DNA of 64,000 nt, taken from assembly GCF_007830615.1 (NCBI RefSeq), contig NZ_VLLI01000015.1, forward strand, positions 1-64,000. The letters are read 5' to 3'. Shown in pieces: positions 36,464 through 44,498 of the stretch; the first letter of the stretch is position 1, and the number at the start of each line of letters is the position of its first letter. The DNA is from Mucilaginibacter frigoritolerans. GTDB taxonomy: Bacteria; Bacteroidota; Bacteroidia; Sphingobacteriales; Sphingobacteriaceae. The position numbers and the translations under genes are program-made. The notes below the pieces were generated by a model. It was not told where the DNA came from. It ran no database searches and worked only from the letters and a program-made list of their open reading frames with translations.

Positions 36464-37054
36464 TCAATTTTTCCCGGAAAGTCTTTTTCTGATCCGGCTT
36501 AATGATGGCGCCTGAATGCCCAAATAAGAAGAGATATGATATTGTTGGATGCTATTAAAAATATGAGGATGATGTTTTAGTAAATCAAGATAACGTTCTT
36601 CGGGCGTTTTAAAAAGAAAACCCTCTGTTCTTTCTATAGCAACATTAAATGCTTCCTGTGCTAATAGCCTGCCAAAGCATTCCCATTTATGTGATTTTTT
36701 ATATAAATCAAGCAAATCGGTTATACAAATGTAAATAACCGAAGAATCAGTCAGCGCTTGTGTGTGATAATCGCATGGGATTTGATTAATAAAGCTTTTA
36801 AAGGTCACAACAAAACCATGGGTTGTGTATAGGAAAATGTTTTTTTCTTCGCCAGTTTTTTCATCGATAATATATGATCTGAATACACCATCGGTAATAA
36901 AACCTAAATATTGACATACAGATTTATATTTATTATAATATTCACCTTTTTTATAGGATTTAGTGTACCAAAAGGAGGATGAAAGTTTAAAATCATCCTG
37001 GTCCAAATTGGCAAATGTTTTCAGCGCAAATTTAAGAGTCTCAATTTCTACCAT
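36464..37054 (-). CDS. Crp/Fnr family transcriptional regulator
   Basis: A 196-residue regulator. An N-terminal cyclic-nucleotide-binding fold (about 20-120; YKKGEYYNKYKSVCQYLGFI, DGVFRSYIIDEKTGEEKNI) lacks the PRE-AAR cAMP signature. A winged helix follows at the C-terminus (EERYLDLLKHHP, then ISSYLGIQAPSLSRIRKRL as recognition helix). There is no N-terminal cysteine set, so it is not an iron-sulfur Fnr. This is the small Bacteroidota Crp-like type, usually of unknown ligand. It may control the catalase-like gene downstream, but the 295-base gap between them, in which I see nothing specific, gives no operator evidence. Confidence 0.84.
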   Translation of the reverse strand: MVEIETLKFALKTFANLDQDDFKLSSSFWYTKSYKKGEYYNKYKSVCQYLGFITDGVFRSYIIDEKTGEEKNIFLYTTHGFVVTFKSFINQIPCDYHTQALTDSSVIYICITDLLDLYKKSHKWECFGRLLAQEAFNVAIERTEGFLFKTPEERYLDLLKHHPHIFNSIQQYHISSYLGIQAPSLSRIRKRLSGKN

Positions 37055-37191
37055 TATTTTCAGCTGCTTAAATTAATCTGGTTAAGCGATTGATTTTTAG
37101 TGAGTATTTTCCTCCGTACTATTATCCAGATTGTAATTCTAAGAAAAATTTATTCCATTATTAATACCCCTTTAAAATTAAAAGTTATAGC

Positions 37192-37294
37192 GGATCATTT
37201 ATTGGTTGCTTTTTTAACTCCTTCACGACCCAATCCCGAGTCGCCGCCAGTGATCAATGTTTTCCGGCCCATCAAACGTCCTGAACCTTTGTAG
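37192..37294 (-). pseudogene. Remnant of a short-chain dehydrogenase gene (N-terminal fragment)
   Basis: On the minus strand the frame reads YKGSGRLMGRKTLITGGDSG followed by LGRE, then GVKKATNK and a stop. KGSGRL-x-GRK-LITGGDSG(I/L)GR is the NAD(P)-binding N-terminus of stress-type SDR enzymes of the YdaD/YhdF kind, which normally run to about 290 residues. Here a stop lies 9 codons upstream and another 8 codons after the motif, leaving only about 33 recognisable residues. It is a decayed fragment beside stress-type genes. Confidence 0.6.
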
Positions 37295-37346
37295 CTCTAT
37301 GGGCGCCCTGCTAGGTGCCAGCATGGCCATAACGATGGATATTGGC

Positions 37347-37398
37347 GCGCTTTTAAGAAGCGCATCCCATCCGGCGCGGGTCCGAATACCCGCGCCGG
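37347..37398. repeat. GC-rich tandem hairpins
   Basis: CCGGCGCGGGT (37371-37381) pairs perfectly with ACCCGCGCCGG (37388-37398) across a 6-base loop. A second small hairpin, GCGC-TTTTAAGAA-GCGC, lies just left at about 37347-37363. The DNA is much richer in GC than its surroundings. It could be the terminator of the lipoprotein gene that ends at 37416 on the minus strand, though no T-run follows directly. Confidence 0.5.
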
Positions 37399-37415
37399 TT
37401 CGTGCGGATCAAAAT

Positions 37416-38375
37416 CTATTTTATAAAAGTTAAGGTTTCTGAAACACTCCCTATACCGCCAAAATATTGATAGTTTAAAGTGAAAGTTTTCGTAGCCGGA
37501 TCATATTTATTAACACCCGTTTGGCTATATGGCCCTAATGAACTAAAGGAAACCATTCCACCATTTTCACCATCAGCATAGAATGGTCCCGTAATGCCCT
37601 GGAGGAAATTAATACTAACAGTATTGTCAGCGTTTATTGTCAAGTAAATAGGATCACCAACATCCGCCATATTTGTTTGTACAGTAACAGGTGTAACAAC
37701 CGAAAGTGGCTTCTGTGTATTGTAGTTATAATTTGCATATTGATCGTTAGGGTTATCTGTCCGCACGGCTTTACCTACTGCCTGGTAAAGACCTGCGTAA
37801 ACGCTTTTCGCTTTAATTGCAAGTACGATTCTGCTTAAGGAAGAATCTATTTTTGCGCCTTGTGCATTTATAATTTTTAGGCTTAAAGCATTTTTGAAGA
37901 CATTATTATTGAAAAAGTCAATTTTATTCCCGGCAAAAGTAATACCCACTGTTACGCTTTTCTGGCCAGGATTAATAGTTACTTTTCCACCATTCTGGAT
38001 AGTATAAAGCGATGCAGGTAACTGCCGATAAGGTTGTTCACCAGAAAAATGAGTAGCGCGTGCTGCGTTATAAATATTTAAAGCACCTGTGTCAGGAACA
38101 ATAGTGGCAGAAACCGGAGAAAGAAGATTACTGGGAGACACTGATAAGTTTATCTGCAAATTCACTACATCGGTAGCCGTTCCCGGCAATGCCACGGTAT
38201 CAATTGGCAATGGAATACTAAGTTGGGCTGATAGTCCGGTATTTGGAAACCCCAAAGATCCTGAAAATTGTGAACCCTGGTTGTTTTTTTTACAGGATGT
38301 AAATAAATACGCTGCCAGTATTATAAGTGATAAATATAAACTAGCCTTTTTTGTAATTGAAAGTTTGGTTTTCAT
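37416..38375 (-). CDS. Lipoprotein with BT_3987-like (DUF1735) domain
   Basis: A 319-residue exported lipoprotein; the signal peptide ends in LFTSCKK. The middle (about 45-185) has the DUF1735/BT_3987-like pattern: VNLQINLSVSPSNLL, then YRQLPASLYTIQNGGKVTI and VGITFAGNKI with paired beta strands. The C-terminal part (about 190-319) is beta-rich with YANYNYNTQKPLSVV and ends TFTLNYQYFGG. Such proteins often accompany Sus-type systems as surface glycan-binding or accessory lipoproteins. Here no SusC/SusD is adjacent, so its role is open. I chose the ATG at 38375 because it directly precedes the signal peptide. Confidence 0.7.
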   Translation of the reverse strand: MKTKLSITKKASLYLSLIILAAYLFTSCKKNNQGSQFSGSLGFPNTGLSAQLSIPLPIDTVALPGTATDVVNLQINLSVSPSNLLSPVSATIVPDTGALNIYNAARATHFSGEQPYRQLPASLYTIQNGGKVTINPGQKSVTVGITFAGNKIDFFNNNVFKNALSLKIINAQGAKIDSSLSRIVLAIKAKSVYAGLYQAVGKAVRTDNPNDQYANYNYNTQKPLSVVTPVTVQTNMADVGDPIYLTINADNTVSINFLQGITGPFYADGENGGMVSFSSLGPYSQTGVNKYDPATKTFTLNYQYFGGIGSVSETLTFIK

Positions 38376-38428
38376 TTGATGTGATTTATAATGGTTAAAC
38401 ATAGGGTAGTTGAAATGGTGCTTTAAAA

Positions 38429-38911
38429 CTATTCAAAACGTTGATTATATACTTTAATTGACTTTTTAAAATGCTTTGCACCGTATATCCAATTAATAAT
38501 TGCAGAGCCCAAAAATGCGGTTGCTATTCCGGTAAAAATATATGCCCCCGAATTGTTGTGTACTGTACCCATCGTTGTCACTGCATTTTTACTACTGTTG
38601 TGAAAAGCAATTACTGATGCCAGGGATGAAATTCCAAAAGCTCCGCCAGAAATACTACCCCAGGTCATATTGTTTTTAAACTGGTGATACTCTTCTGCAG
38701 ATGGAGCATAAGTCATTAGTCTGAAGGCTATTTCTTGACGGGTTGCCAGCTTCCCGCCAATTGTGTAAGCATATACCACCGTATCAAGTGTTTGAATGGG
38801 GATAAATTTAATAATGCTATCAGGTTGCGCATGTGATTTGATGGTTTGCTGGGCTTTGAGCATAAACACCGGTAAAATGAATATGATTGTTAAAATAATT
38901 TTTGTTTTCAT
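38429..38911 (-). CDS. Exported or membrane protein of unknown function
   Basis: A 160-residue protein not recognised. It has a signal peptide (cleavage near LKAQQ), a short charged region, and two hydrophobic stretches: GSISGGAFGISSLASVIAF at about 86-104 and IFTGIATAFLGSAIINWIYG at about 125-144. The tail is KHFKKSIKVYNQRFE; a closing VYNQRF-like sequence is common in small Bacteroidota membrane proteins. It sits 53 bases upstream of the BT_3987-like lipoprotein gene on the same strand and may be cotranscribed with it. Confidence 0.6.
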   Translation of the reverse strand: MKTKIILTIIFILPVFMLKAQQTIKSHAQPDSIIKFIPIQTLDTVVYAYTIGGKLATRQEIAFRLMTYAPSAEEYHQFKNNMTWGSISGGAFGISSLASVIAFHNSSKNAVTTMGTVHNNSGAYIFTGIATAFLGSAIINWIYGAKHFKKSIKVYNQRFE

Positions 38912-39033
38912 TTTTAATTTATTAGAAATAAAGAACTTAAATAAAACATTTTCCGTTTTGATAAATTACATCATGCATTAAAGGTGTTGCCTTTGTGGTA
39001 TTAAAGTTGATTTAAGGCATACACAATTCACTT

Positions 39034-39123
39034 ATGAATTCCCAAAAATCATATAGCAAAAGTGATGTAATGGAGTACAAGAGGAGGGTTTATCAAATTC
39101 TGATGGAGCAGAATTTCAGATAG
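39034..39123 (+). other. Possible small ORF (29 codons)
   Basis: ATG at 39034 opens MNSQKSYSKSDVMEYKRRVY and nine more residues before TAG at 39121-39123. The charged, helical look is protein-like, but no homologue is recognised. It overlaps the end of the convergent membrane-protein gene by 31 bases. It could be the start of a lost gene. Confidence 0.2.
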
Positions 39124-39500
39124 CAAGGCTGGTAGAAACCAATAAAACGATATAAATAATCGCCTCGTTTCTTGAGGAAATTAAGTAAAACGGAGCTAAT
39201 AAAATGAAGGAAAGTAAAAATAGTGCTAATCAACAATAAGGTGGCAATTACTTTACGTTTATTCTCTGGAATAGATTTATAAAGATGCTGGATTCGCGCG
39301 TTTGTATTATTTGCATTAATAGCGCCGGTATTATTAGGGCAATGATTAATAACCAAAGGTGAAGTAAATGAAGATTGACTTATTGCCCCTGAAAAATGAT
39401 AAATCGGAAGAAATAAAATATAAGTTGAGCTGATGAATAAATATATCATCATCATTAATATAATAAAGTATTTCTTTATGTGATAAGTATCGTTTTCCAT
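39093..39500 (-). CDS. Small two-helix membrane protein, unknown
   Basis: A 135-residue protein not recognised. TM1 is about 12-32 (FIILMMMIYLFISSTYILFL). A periplasmic or external segment contains SPLVINHCPNNTGAINANNT and RIQHLYKSIPENKRK, and TM2 is about 90-110. The tail is basic. I chose the ATG at 39500 because it puts TM1 at the N-terminus; the frame stays open further upstream, but that stretch looks unrelated. The central loop, with one Cys and many Asn, is its only distinctive feature. Confidence 0.45.
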   Translation of the reverse strand: MENDTYHIKKYFIILMMMIYLFISSTYILFLPIYHFSGAISQSSFTSPLVINHCPNNTGAINANNTNARIQHLYKSIPENKRKVIATLLLISTIFTFLHFISSVLLNFLKKRGDYLYRFIGFYQPCYLKFCSIRI

Positions 39501-39868
39501 GTGCTGAATACTTAGTATTAAAGTTATAAATTTATTATTGATTGATTGGGTAACATGTTTGCTACAGGGTTTGGGAGTACGATCCCTTAAACGAAATCCA
39601 GTTTTGGCAGAACACTTAAATTGGCTTTGTATGGTAACGCCTTTACCCAAAAGTTCTTCCCATATTTTCTTGGCTTGATCAGGCGCCATGCCATGGCTTA
39701 TTAAAGCTTGTTGATAAGCTACAGGCTTAAGTGGGCTTAACTGTACCAGCAAACGATTATAATAATTCTGCTACCCTTAAAGCTAAAGTCATATCAGGGA
39801 TTGTAACAATAATTGCGCATTTATAAATAATATTATAATGCAAAATCATCAGCCCTTACTAATACAAT
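39501..39868 (-). other. Noncoding or decayed stretch
   Basis: There is no intact gene. The minus strand has an open frame running into the downstream membrane-protein gene; it includes a protein-like stretch (LISHGMAPDQAKKIWEELL) near 39690 that I cannot assign. This could be a gene remnant. The remainder is AT-rich. Confidence 0.35.
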
Positions 39869-41152
39869 TTATTGAGTTAGCTGGTAATGCAATGCATCAA
39901 TTTTACTAAATTTCCAACCTGTATTGAGGCTAATTTTCCACCCTTCCCCCTCTATTGTATTGCCATTAATATCAGGCGCTTTACTCATCGGTAAATAAAC
40001 TATTTGCCAGTCTTTCATCAACATTCCGGTGGCTGAAACGGTTAGTTCTCCCCAGGTGTCTTTAATTTCTGCTGTTGGGTAAACCGTTCCATATTCGCCC
40101 AGGTCAAACAAATTATTAGGGTTAAAGCTAATACCCATCTTTATGAGTTTGATGGTTAATACAGGCTCTTTTGTAAAAAGATCAACATATTGATTTACCA
40201 GTTGCAGACGTTTTTGCTCCTTTAACGTCTCCGACTTTATAATAACATCTCCATTATATTTCTTTTCCAGTCGGGCTATAGTTTGTTCATCAGGAGTTTT
40301 TGCTGGCTTAAGATGATAATATTGCGAAATCAGCTCCGGAAAATCCGAATTAGAGTCAACTTTCAGTGTCCAGTACGGCGATTTTTCAAAAATAAGGTAA
40401 CCATATACCGGCCCTGTTATATAAGCACAGGAGCGGATAAAAGATTTACGGTTACCGGCGGTATCAATCTGATCATACAAATGCTGCCGAATATGATCCT
40501 TCGGTCTGCCCAATATTACCCCTGTATATTCGGCAAGGCCCTCGCTCATTTCTAAAATCTGTTCATTTTTAAATGTAGACGGAAAAAGTTCGCGTCTTTT
40601 CTGCCTAAAAAGCAGCGCATTAGTTAAATCGGCATTACGCTGGTCAACTGGTTTTAATAGAGCCGCCTTTAAAGCCTGCAACTCCAGCAAAAAGTATATC
40701 CGCCCATAAAACGTACTCAAATGATCAACGGTAGGACTGCGTTCAGGCAAGCCGAGTTCTGCCTGTATCCGATGGAAAGACTCATGGATCATCAGGTTAA
40801 CACGCTCATCACGATCTGCAAGCAAAGGCCATAACATAACCGACCACATTTTTCCTTCCCAATTAATAGAAGTGTTAGCAATCATAACCGTTTCGGGCAA
40901 CACACCCCGGTAAATCTCCCCATCAGGCTTTAGTATCCCGGCGCTGTCGGGAATATTGGCATAAGTTATTCTTGTTCGGGGCTCAACAAACATCATAGGG
41001 CCATAGACTTTTTTATTCCAGACATGCTGCCCCTGGCTTGCAGTTTCGGCCTCTTTAAAATAAGAAGCAGCTAACTTTACGGCAGTCTCTGCAGTTTGTG
41101 CACGGCAGGTAAAAGCAACGCAGCAAAAAACTAAAGGGAGTAATTTTTTCAT
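39869..41152 (-). CDS. Secreted HExxH-type putative metallopeptidase, unknown family
   Basis: A 427-residue exported protein with a signal peptide ending near TCRAQ. At about residue 138 it has MIHESFHRIQ, a zinc-binding HExxH motif (HESFH). About 75 residues later comes EMSEGLAEYTG, in which the Glu of EGLAEY could be the third zinc ligand, as in gluzincins. The rest is not recognised; the C-terminal third is probably beta-rich (TWGELTVSATGML). I chose the ATG at 41152 since it begins a typical signal peptide (MKKLLPLVFCC). The protein is probably periplasmic or secreted. Peptidase activity is an inference from the motif only. Confidence 0.65.
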   Translation of the reverse strand: MKKLLPLVFCCVAFTCRAQTAETAVKLAASYFKEAETASQGQHVWNKKVYGPMMFVEPRTRITYANIPDSAGILKPDGEIYRGVLPETVMIANTSINWEGKMWSVMLWPLLADRDERVNLMIHESFHRIQAELGLPERSPTVDHLSTFYGRIYFLLELQALKAALLKPVDQRNADLTNALLFRQKRRELFPSTFKNEQILEMSEGLAEYTGVILGRPKDHIRQHLYDQIDTAGNRKSFIRSCAYITGPVYGYLIFEKSPYWTLKVDSNSDFPELISQYYHLKPAKTPDEQTIARLEKKYNGDVIIKSETLKEQKRLQLVNQYVDLFTKEPVLTIKLIKMGISFNPNNLFDLGEYGTVYPTAEIKDTWGELTVSATGMLMKDWQIVYLPMSKAPDINGNTIEGEGWKISLNTGWKFSKIDALHYQLTQ

Positions 41153-41326
41153 ACTTTTTTTATCAATGATCAGGATTATTGCCAATGTGTGGGGCCACAA
41201 TTATATCAACTGTGCAAAATTTTATAGCAATGGCATATTAAAAATTTGACGATGCCGTTCGTCCCGGAAAAACAACCGTTGCTATAAAATTTTGATAAGT
41301 GCCGGTCTATTTGCCTAAATTGGTCT

Positions 41327-42346
41327 ATGCGTAATTTTTTTCTGCATTTACTTTTCTGGGTTATTTTCTTTTTGATGTGGAACCAGGTTGTATATTTCTA
41401 CATCAGTAATCAAATCAACAGACTCTATTTTTCTGCATTGGATGTAAGCCTGATTATTGCTGCTTTTTATATGATCTATCTGTATGTTGTGCCCAATTAT
41501 TTCAGGCGCAAAAGCGTAATGCGGTTAATGTTGTTAGCTTTTATGGTCGTTATCTTGTTGGCGGGGCTTTATTCATGGATCATGACGATATTTTTACACC
41601 ACCGCCTGGTACCCATTCGTTTTGATTTTTCATGGAATTATACCGACCTCCAATTCAACCGTTTCTTTATTGCTTTATTAGGTGTTTTGGCTGGTTGCTT
41701 TGTAAAGCTGGGTATGGACAGGATACAGGTAGGCCGTAAAATGGAAATTATGGAGAAAGAAAAATCACAGGCTGAGCTCACTTATCTCAAGGCTCAGATC
41801 AACCCTCATTTTTTATTTAACTCACTGAATAGTTTATATACACAATTAGAGTTAAACCCACAGGCGGCAAAAGGGACGCTGGTATCGCTGGCAGAGTTAT
41901 TACGCTATCAACTATATGATTGCACGGCTGATTCTATTCCGCTAACTAAGGAACTCGCCTATCTTGAGAACTATTTCAATTTACAGAAGATCAGGAAAGA
42001 CAATTGCAGCGCCAGTTTATTAATAAAAGGATATCATGAAAACCTACAGATTGCACCACTGTTGCTGATACTCTTTGTGGAGAATGCTTTTAAGTATGTT
42101 TCCGATTACGACGAAAAAGAAAATTCAATCCATATCGAAATTAATGTAACCAATACCGGGATCAATTTTTATTGCGTTAATACCTTTGATGTGAACTATC
42201 CCCAACAGGCAGATGATATGAATAAAGGAATTGGCCTAAACAATGTAAAGAAGCGGTTGGAATTAATTTATACCCATAAATTTAACCTGAATGTGGAAAG
42301 TAAAAATGAGCTATACCGTGTTGAGCTAACGCTAAATTTAAAATGA
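41327..42346 (+). CDS. LytS-type sensor histidine kinase
   Basis: A 339-residue membrane kinase. Four transmembrane helices lie in the first 135 residues and a His_kinase domain follows (PF06580: LKAQINPHFLFNSLNSLY with the phospho-His; about 155-235), then a HATPase-like C-terminus (LLILFVENAFKYV, GIGLNNVKKRLELIY). It senses something at or in the membrane. The ATGA overlap of its stop with the start of the LytTR regulator gene shows translational coupling and pairs the two. Confidence 0.9.
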   Translation: MRNFFLHLLFWVIFFLMWNQVVYFYISNQINRLYFSALDVSLIIAAFYMIYLYVVPNYFRRKSVMRLMLLAFMVVILLAGLYSWIMTIFLHHRLVPIRFDFSWNYTDLQFNRFFIALLGVLAGCFVKLGMDRIQVGRKMEIMEKEKSQAELTYLKAQINPHFLFNSLNSLYTQLELNPQAAKGTLVSLAELLRYQLYDCTADSIPLTKELAYLENYFNLQKIRKDNCSASLLIKGYHENLQIAPLLLILFVENAFKYVSDYDEKENSIHIEINVTNTGINFYCVNTFDVNYPQQADDMNKGIGLNNVKKRLELIYTHKFNLNVESKNELYRVELTLNLK

Positions 42347-43062
42347 TGCTGAATTGTTTAATTGTGGATGACGAACCCCTTGCCCGGCAGCAAATTGAAA
42401 CCTATGTAAACAGGGTTCCGTTTCTGAAACTGGTTGGAAGTGTTCGTAACCCGGCTATTGCAAAAGAGGTTTTAAAAGATGAGTTGGTGGATCTCATCTT
42501 TCTGGATATTAAAATGCCTCAAATGAGCGGCATCGATTTTTTAAAAAGTCAGCAAATTTTTCAACAGGTTATTTTTGTAACCGCATATCCTGAATATGCC
42601 ATTGAAGGTTTTGAACTGGAAGTAACCGATTACCTAATGAAACCGGTTACTTTTGAACGTTTTTTGAGAGCCAGTGAAAAGGCGCTTGCCAAAGTAAGCG
42701 GCTCGTCAACCATCAAATCCATCCAATCACAGCCCGATTCCCTTTATGTAAAGTGTAACCAACGCCTCGAAAAAATCAGTATCGACGATATTCTATTTAT
42801 AGAATCCATGCTGAATTACATCAATATCATTACAAAAACAGGTAAGTATGTAGTTTATTCGAGCCTTAAAGCCATTGAGATTAAGCTGCCGCCGGAAAAA
42901 TTTACAAGAATCCATAAGTCATACCTTGCAGCCATACACCATATTACTGCAATCGGGCATCATCAACTAGCTATAGGGGAACATATACTGCCGGTAAGTA
43001 GGTCAAATAAGCAACATTTACTACAGGCTACCTTACAACTAGGGCTAAATGTAACTATATGA
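42343..43062 (+). CDS. LytTR-family response regulator
   Basis: A 239-residue regulator with a receiver (about 1-118; LIVDDEPLARQQIETY, Asp in LIFLDIKMPQMSG, lysine in YLMKPVTFERF) and a LytTR DNA-binding domain (about 135-235; VKCNQRLEKISIDDILFIES, FTRIHKSYLAAI, LPVSRSNKQHL). It is the partner of the LytS-type kinase upstream (4-base overlap). Its targets are unknown; the divergent HExxH gene is the nearest candidate. Confidence 0.92.
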   Translation: MMLNCLIVDDEPLARQQIETYVNRVPFLKLVGSVRNPAIAKEVLKDELVDLIFLDIKMPQMSGIDFLKSQQIFQQVIFVTAYPEYAIEGFELEVTDYLMKPVTFERFLRASEKALAKVSGSSTIKSIQSQPDSLYVKCNQRLEKISIDDILFIESMLNYINIITKTGKYVVYSSLKAIEIKLPPEKFTRIHKSYLAAIHHITAIGHHQLAIGEHILPVSRSNKQHLLQATLQLGLNVTI

Positions 43063-43153
43063 GACACAGTGAGTGTTTATTCAAATTGCTTACCAGGTAC
43101 AGCGTATCGTCTATCCAAAATAACGAAGTATCGATATTGAGGATCAAAAGCAA

Positions 43154-43810
43154 TCAGAGCGACTGATGAATCTTTACATGCAGCTTATAACTCAACAATA
43201 TAATCACCAGCAATAAAGCTCCGGCAAGCCACCAAAGTAATTTAAGATATTCCTGTTGTTTAAGTTTCAAGTTCAGTGATTTAATCTCCTCATCCCGTTC
43301 TCTAAGGGTTTGCCTGTATTGCTTGTTTTCTTTTTGTAAAACAGCGTTTAACTGTTGCAGATCATCGGGTTTTGCATCAGGCACACTCCTATAATCTTCT
43401 ATTGCAAATTGCGGGGTCTCATGTTGCTGTAATCCGTTAAATGTTATTTCTTCCTGGGGTTCCTCTTCTTTGGGCTGAAATAGTATGGGGGCTTGCTGAG
43501 GTTGTTTATCCGGTACTGAAACCAGTTGTGCATTTTCCTGGGCCAGCTCAAATTGCCGGGTGTAACCACCATTTTGCAAAAACGCTGCCACAGTTGGCTT
43601 TTTTACAAGTAATACAGGTAAATAATTTTGTTCTGATAACCCTACCTCTGCTACCAGTCCATCGGATGATAAAACACCAACAATTGCCGCTGCCATAGGC
43701 TCGTCATAGTCAAACAGCTCCAGTAAATGCTCGCGTGTAAGGCTATCCTGCTTACCAAAAGCCTCCAGCAGAATGTCCCGTATCTCAAATTCAAATTTGT
43801 CCAGCTCCAT
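43154..43810 (-). CDS. Tail-anchored protein with coiled coil, unknown
   Basis: A 218-residue protein not recognised. The N-terminal 80 residues are helical with a possible winged-helix pattern (LTREHLLELFDYDEPMAAAI, then VGVLSSDGLVAEV). A low-complexity Gln/Glu/Pro linker follows (about 90-150), then a coiled coil (about 155-192; LNAVLQKENKQYRQTLRERD) and one C-terminal membrane helix (LLWWLAGALLLVIILLSY). It would be held at the inner membrane with the N-terminal part in the cytoplasm. I chose the ATG at 43810 because the residues before it look unlike the rest. Confidence 0.55.
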   Translation of the reverse strand: MELDKFEFEIRDILLEAFGKQDSLTREHLLELFDYDEPMAAAIVGVLSSDGLVAEVGLSEQNYLPVLLVKKPTVAAFLQNGGYTRQFELAQENAQLVSVPDKQPQQAPILFQPKEEEPQEEITFNGLQQHETPQFAIEDYRSVPDAKPDDLQQLNAVLQKENKQYRQTLRERDEEIKSLNLKLKQQEYLKLLWWLAGALLLVIILLSYKLHVKIHQSL

Positions 43811-44023
43811 TACATAAAATAGCGGCAAAGGCAAAAATGCCGCCTTATACACTCGGTGCAAAGTAATGAAATATCTTTCAGAGCCGGAACCTGCTTTTAT
43901 CAACGATTATTACCAACACACAATCATCCTGATCGAAAGGGGCAATTAACATTGTTCAAAAAATAAATCATAACAACAATTGTAAGATTATTATTAATTG
44001 AAACTATTTTTTAAACAATATCG

Positions 44024-44031
44024 TAATTTTG
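44024..44031 (+). promoter_or_regulatory. Candidate -7 promoter box of the RRM gene
   Basis: TAATTTTG matches the Bacteroidetes -7 consensus TAnnTTTG exactly and lies 18 bases before the start codon. The nearest upstream TTG is 23 bases away, a little far for a -33 box. Confidence 0.4.
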
Positions 44032-44048
44032 CAATATATTTGAATTGA

Positions 44049-44405
44049 ATGGTTAAGGTTTTCATCAGCGGCTACCCGCTGGATATGCAGGAGTTAGAGT
44101 TGGTACAATTGGTTAGCCCATTTGGCGAAGTCAGTACCATTAAAATTGTACGGGATAAAAAAACCGGCAAAGCAAAAGGTTATTCTTTTCTGGAAATGAA
44201 AGATGAAGAAGCAGCTGTTAATGTTATTGCCGAGTTAGATGGCAGCTTTTTAGGTGACCGTCAGCTTTCAGTACGCACGGCTACAGTAAAGCCGGCAGGT
44301 CCGGTACGTCCGGGCAATAAGCCATATCAGAGCGGCGCAAGGCCTGCTCCCCGTCAAAGCGCAGAAGATGCTTTCAAAAAGAAACGACCACGTAGAACTA
44401 TTTAA
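44049..44405 (+). CDS. RRM RNA-binding protein
   Basis: A 118-residue protein made of one RNA recognition motif (about 1-78) and a basic tail. RNP2 is VFISGY (4-9) and RNP1 is KGYSFLEM (near 44-51), with aromatic residues in both. The tail (about 80-118) is rich in Pro, Arg and Gly and ends KKKRPRRTI, typical of glycine/arginine-tailed bacterial RRM proteins, which bind RNA broadly and are often cold- or stress-related. It is a single gene with its own -7 box and a strong terminator. Confidence 0.92.
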   Translation: MVKVFISGYPLDMQELELVQLVSPFGEVSTIKIVRDKKTGKAKGYSFLEMKDEEAAVNVIAELDGSFLGDRQLSVRTATVKPAGPVRPGNKPYQSGARPAPRQSAEDAFKKKRPRRTI

Positions 44406-44435
44406 TAAAATTGAAATTTAATATCCATATAATTA

Positions 44436-44472
44436 AAACAGCAATAGCCTTTTGTTAAGGCTATTGCTGTTT
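44436..44472. terminator. Bidirectional terminator hairpin
   Basis: A perfect 14-base-pair stem (AAACAGCAATAGCC with GGCTATTGCTGTTT) has a 9-base loop. A-rich sequence precedes it and T-rich sequence follows, so it can stop both the RRM gene (plus) and the lyase/SusC/SusD operon (minus). Confidence 0.88.
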
Positions 44473-44498
44473 ATACATACGCTGTTTTTTCTTCTTGT

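Noticed and set aside
37299..37430. 43-codon plus-strand ORF starting MGALLGASMAITMDIG
   Set aside because: It lies over the GC-rich hairpins and SDR scar, has no recognisable domain and runs into the lipoprotein gene's end; probably chance.
39540..39620. tRNA-like or attachment-site sequence (GGGATCGTACTCCC region)
   Set aside because: It does not fold as a tRNA arm set and I saw no integrase nearby.
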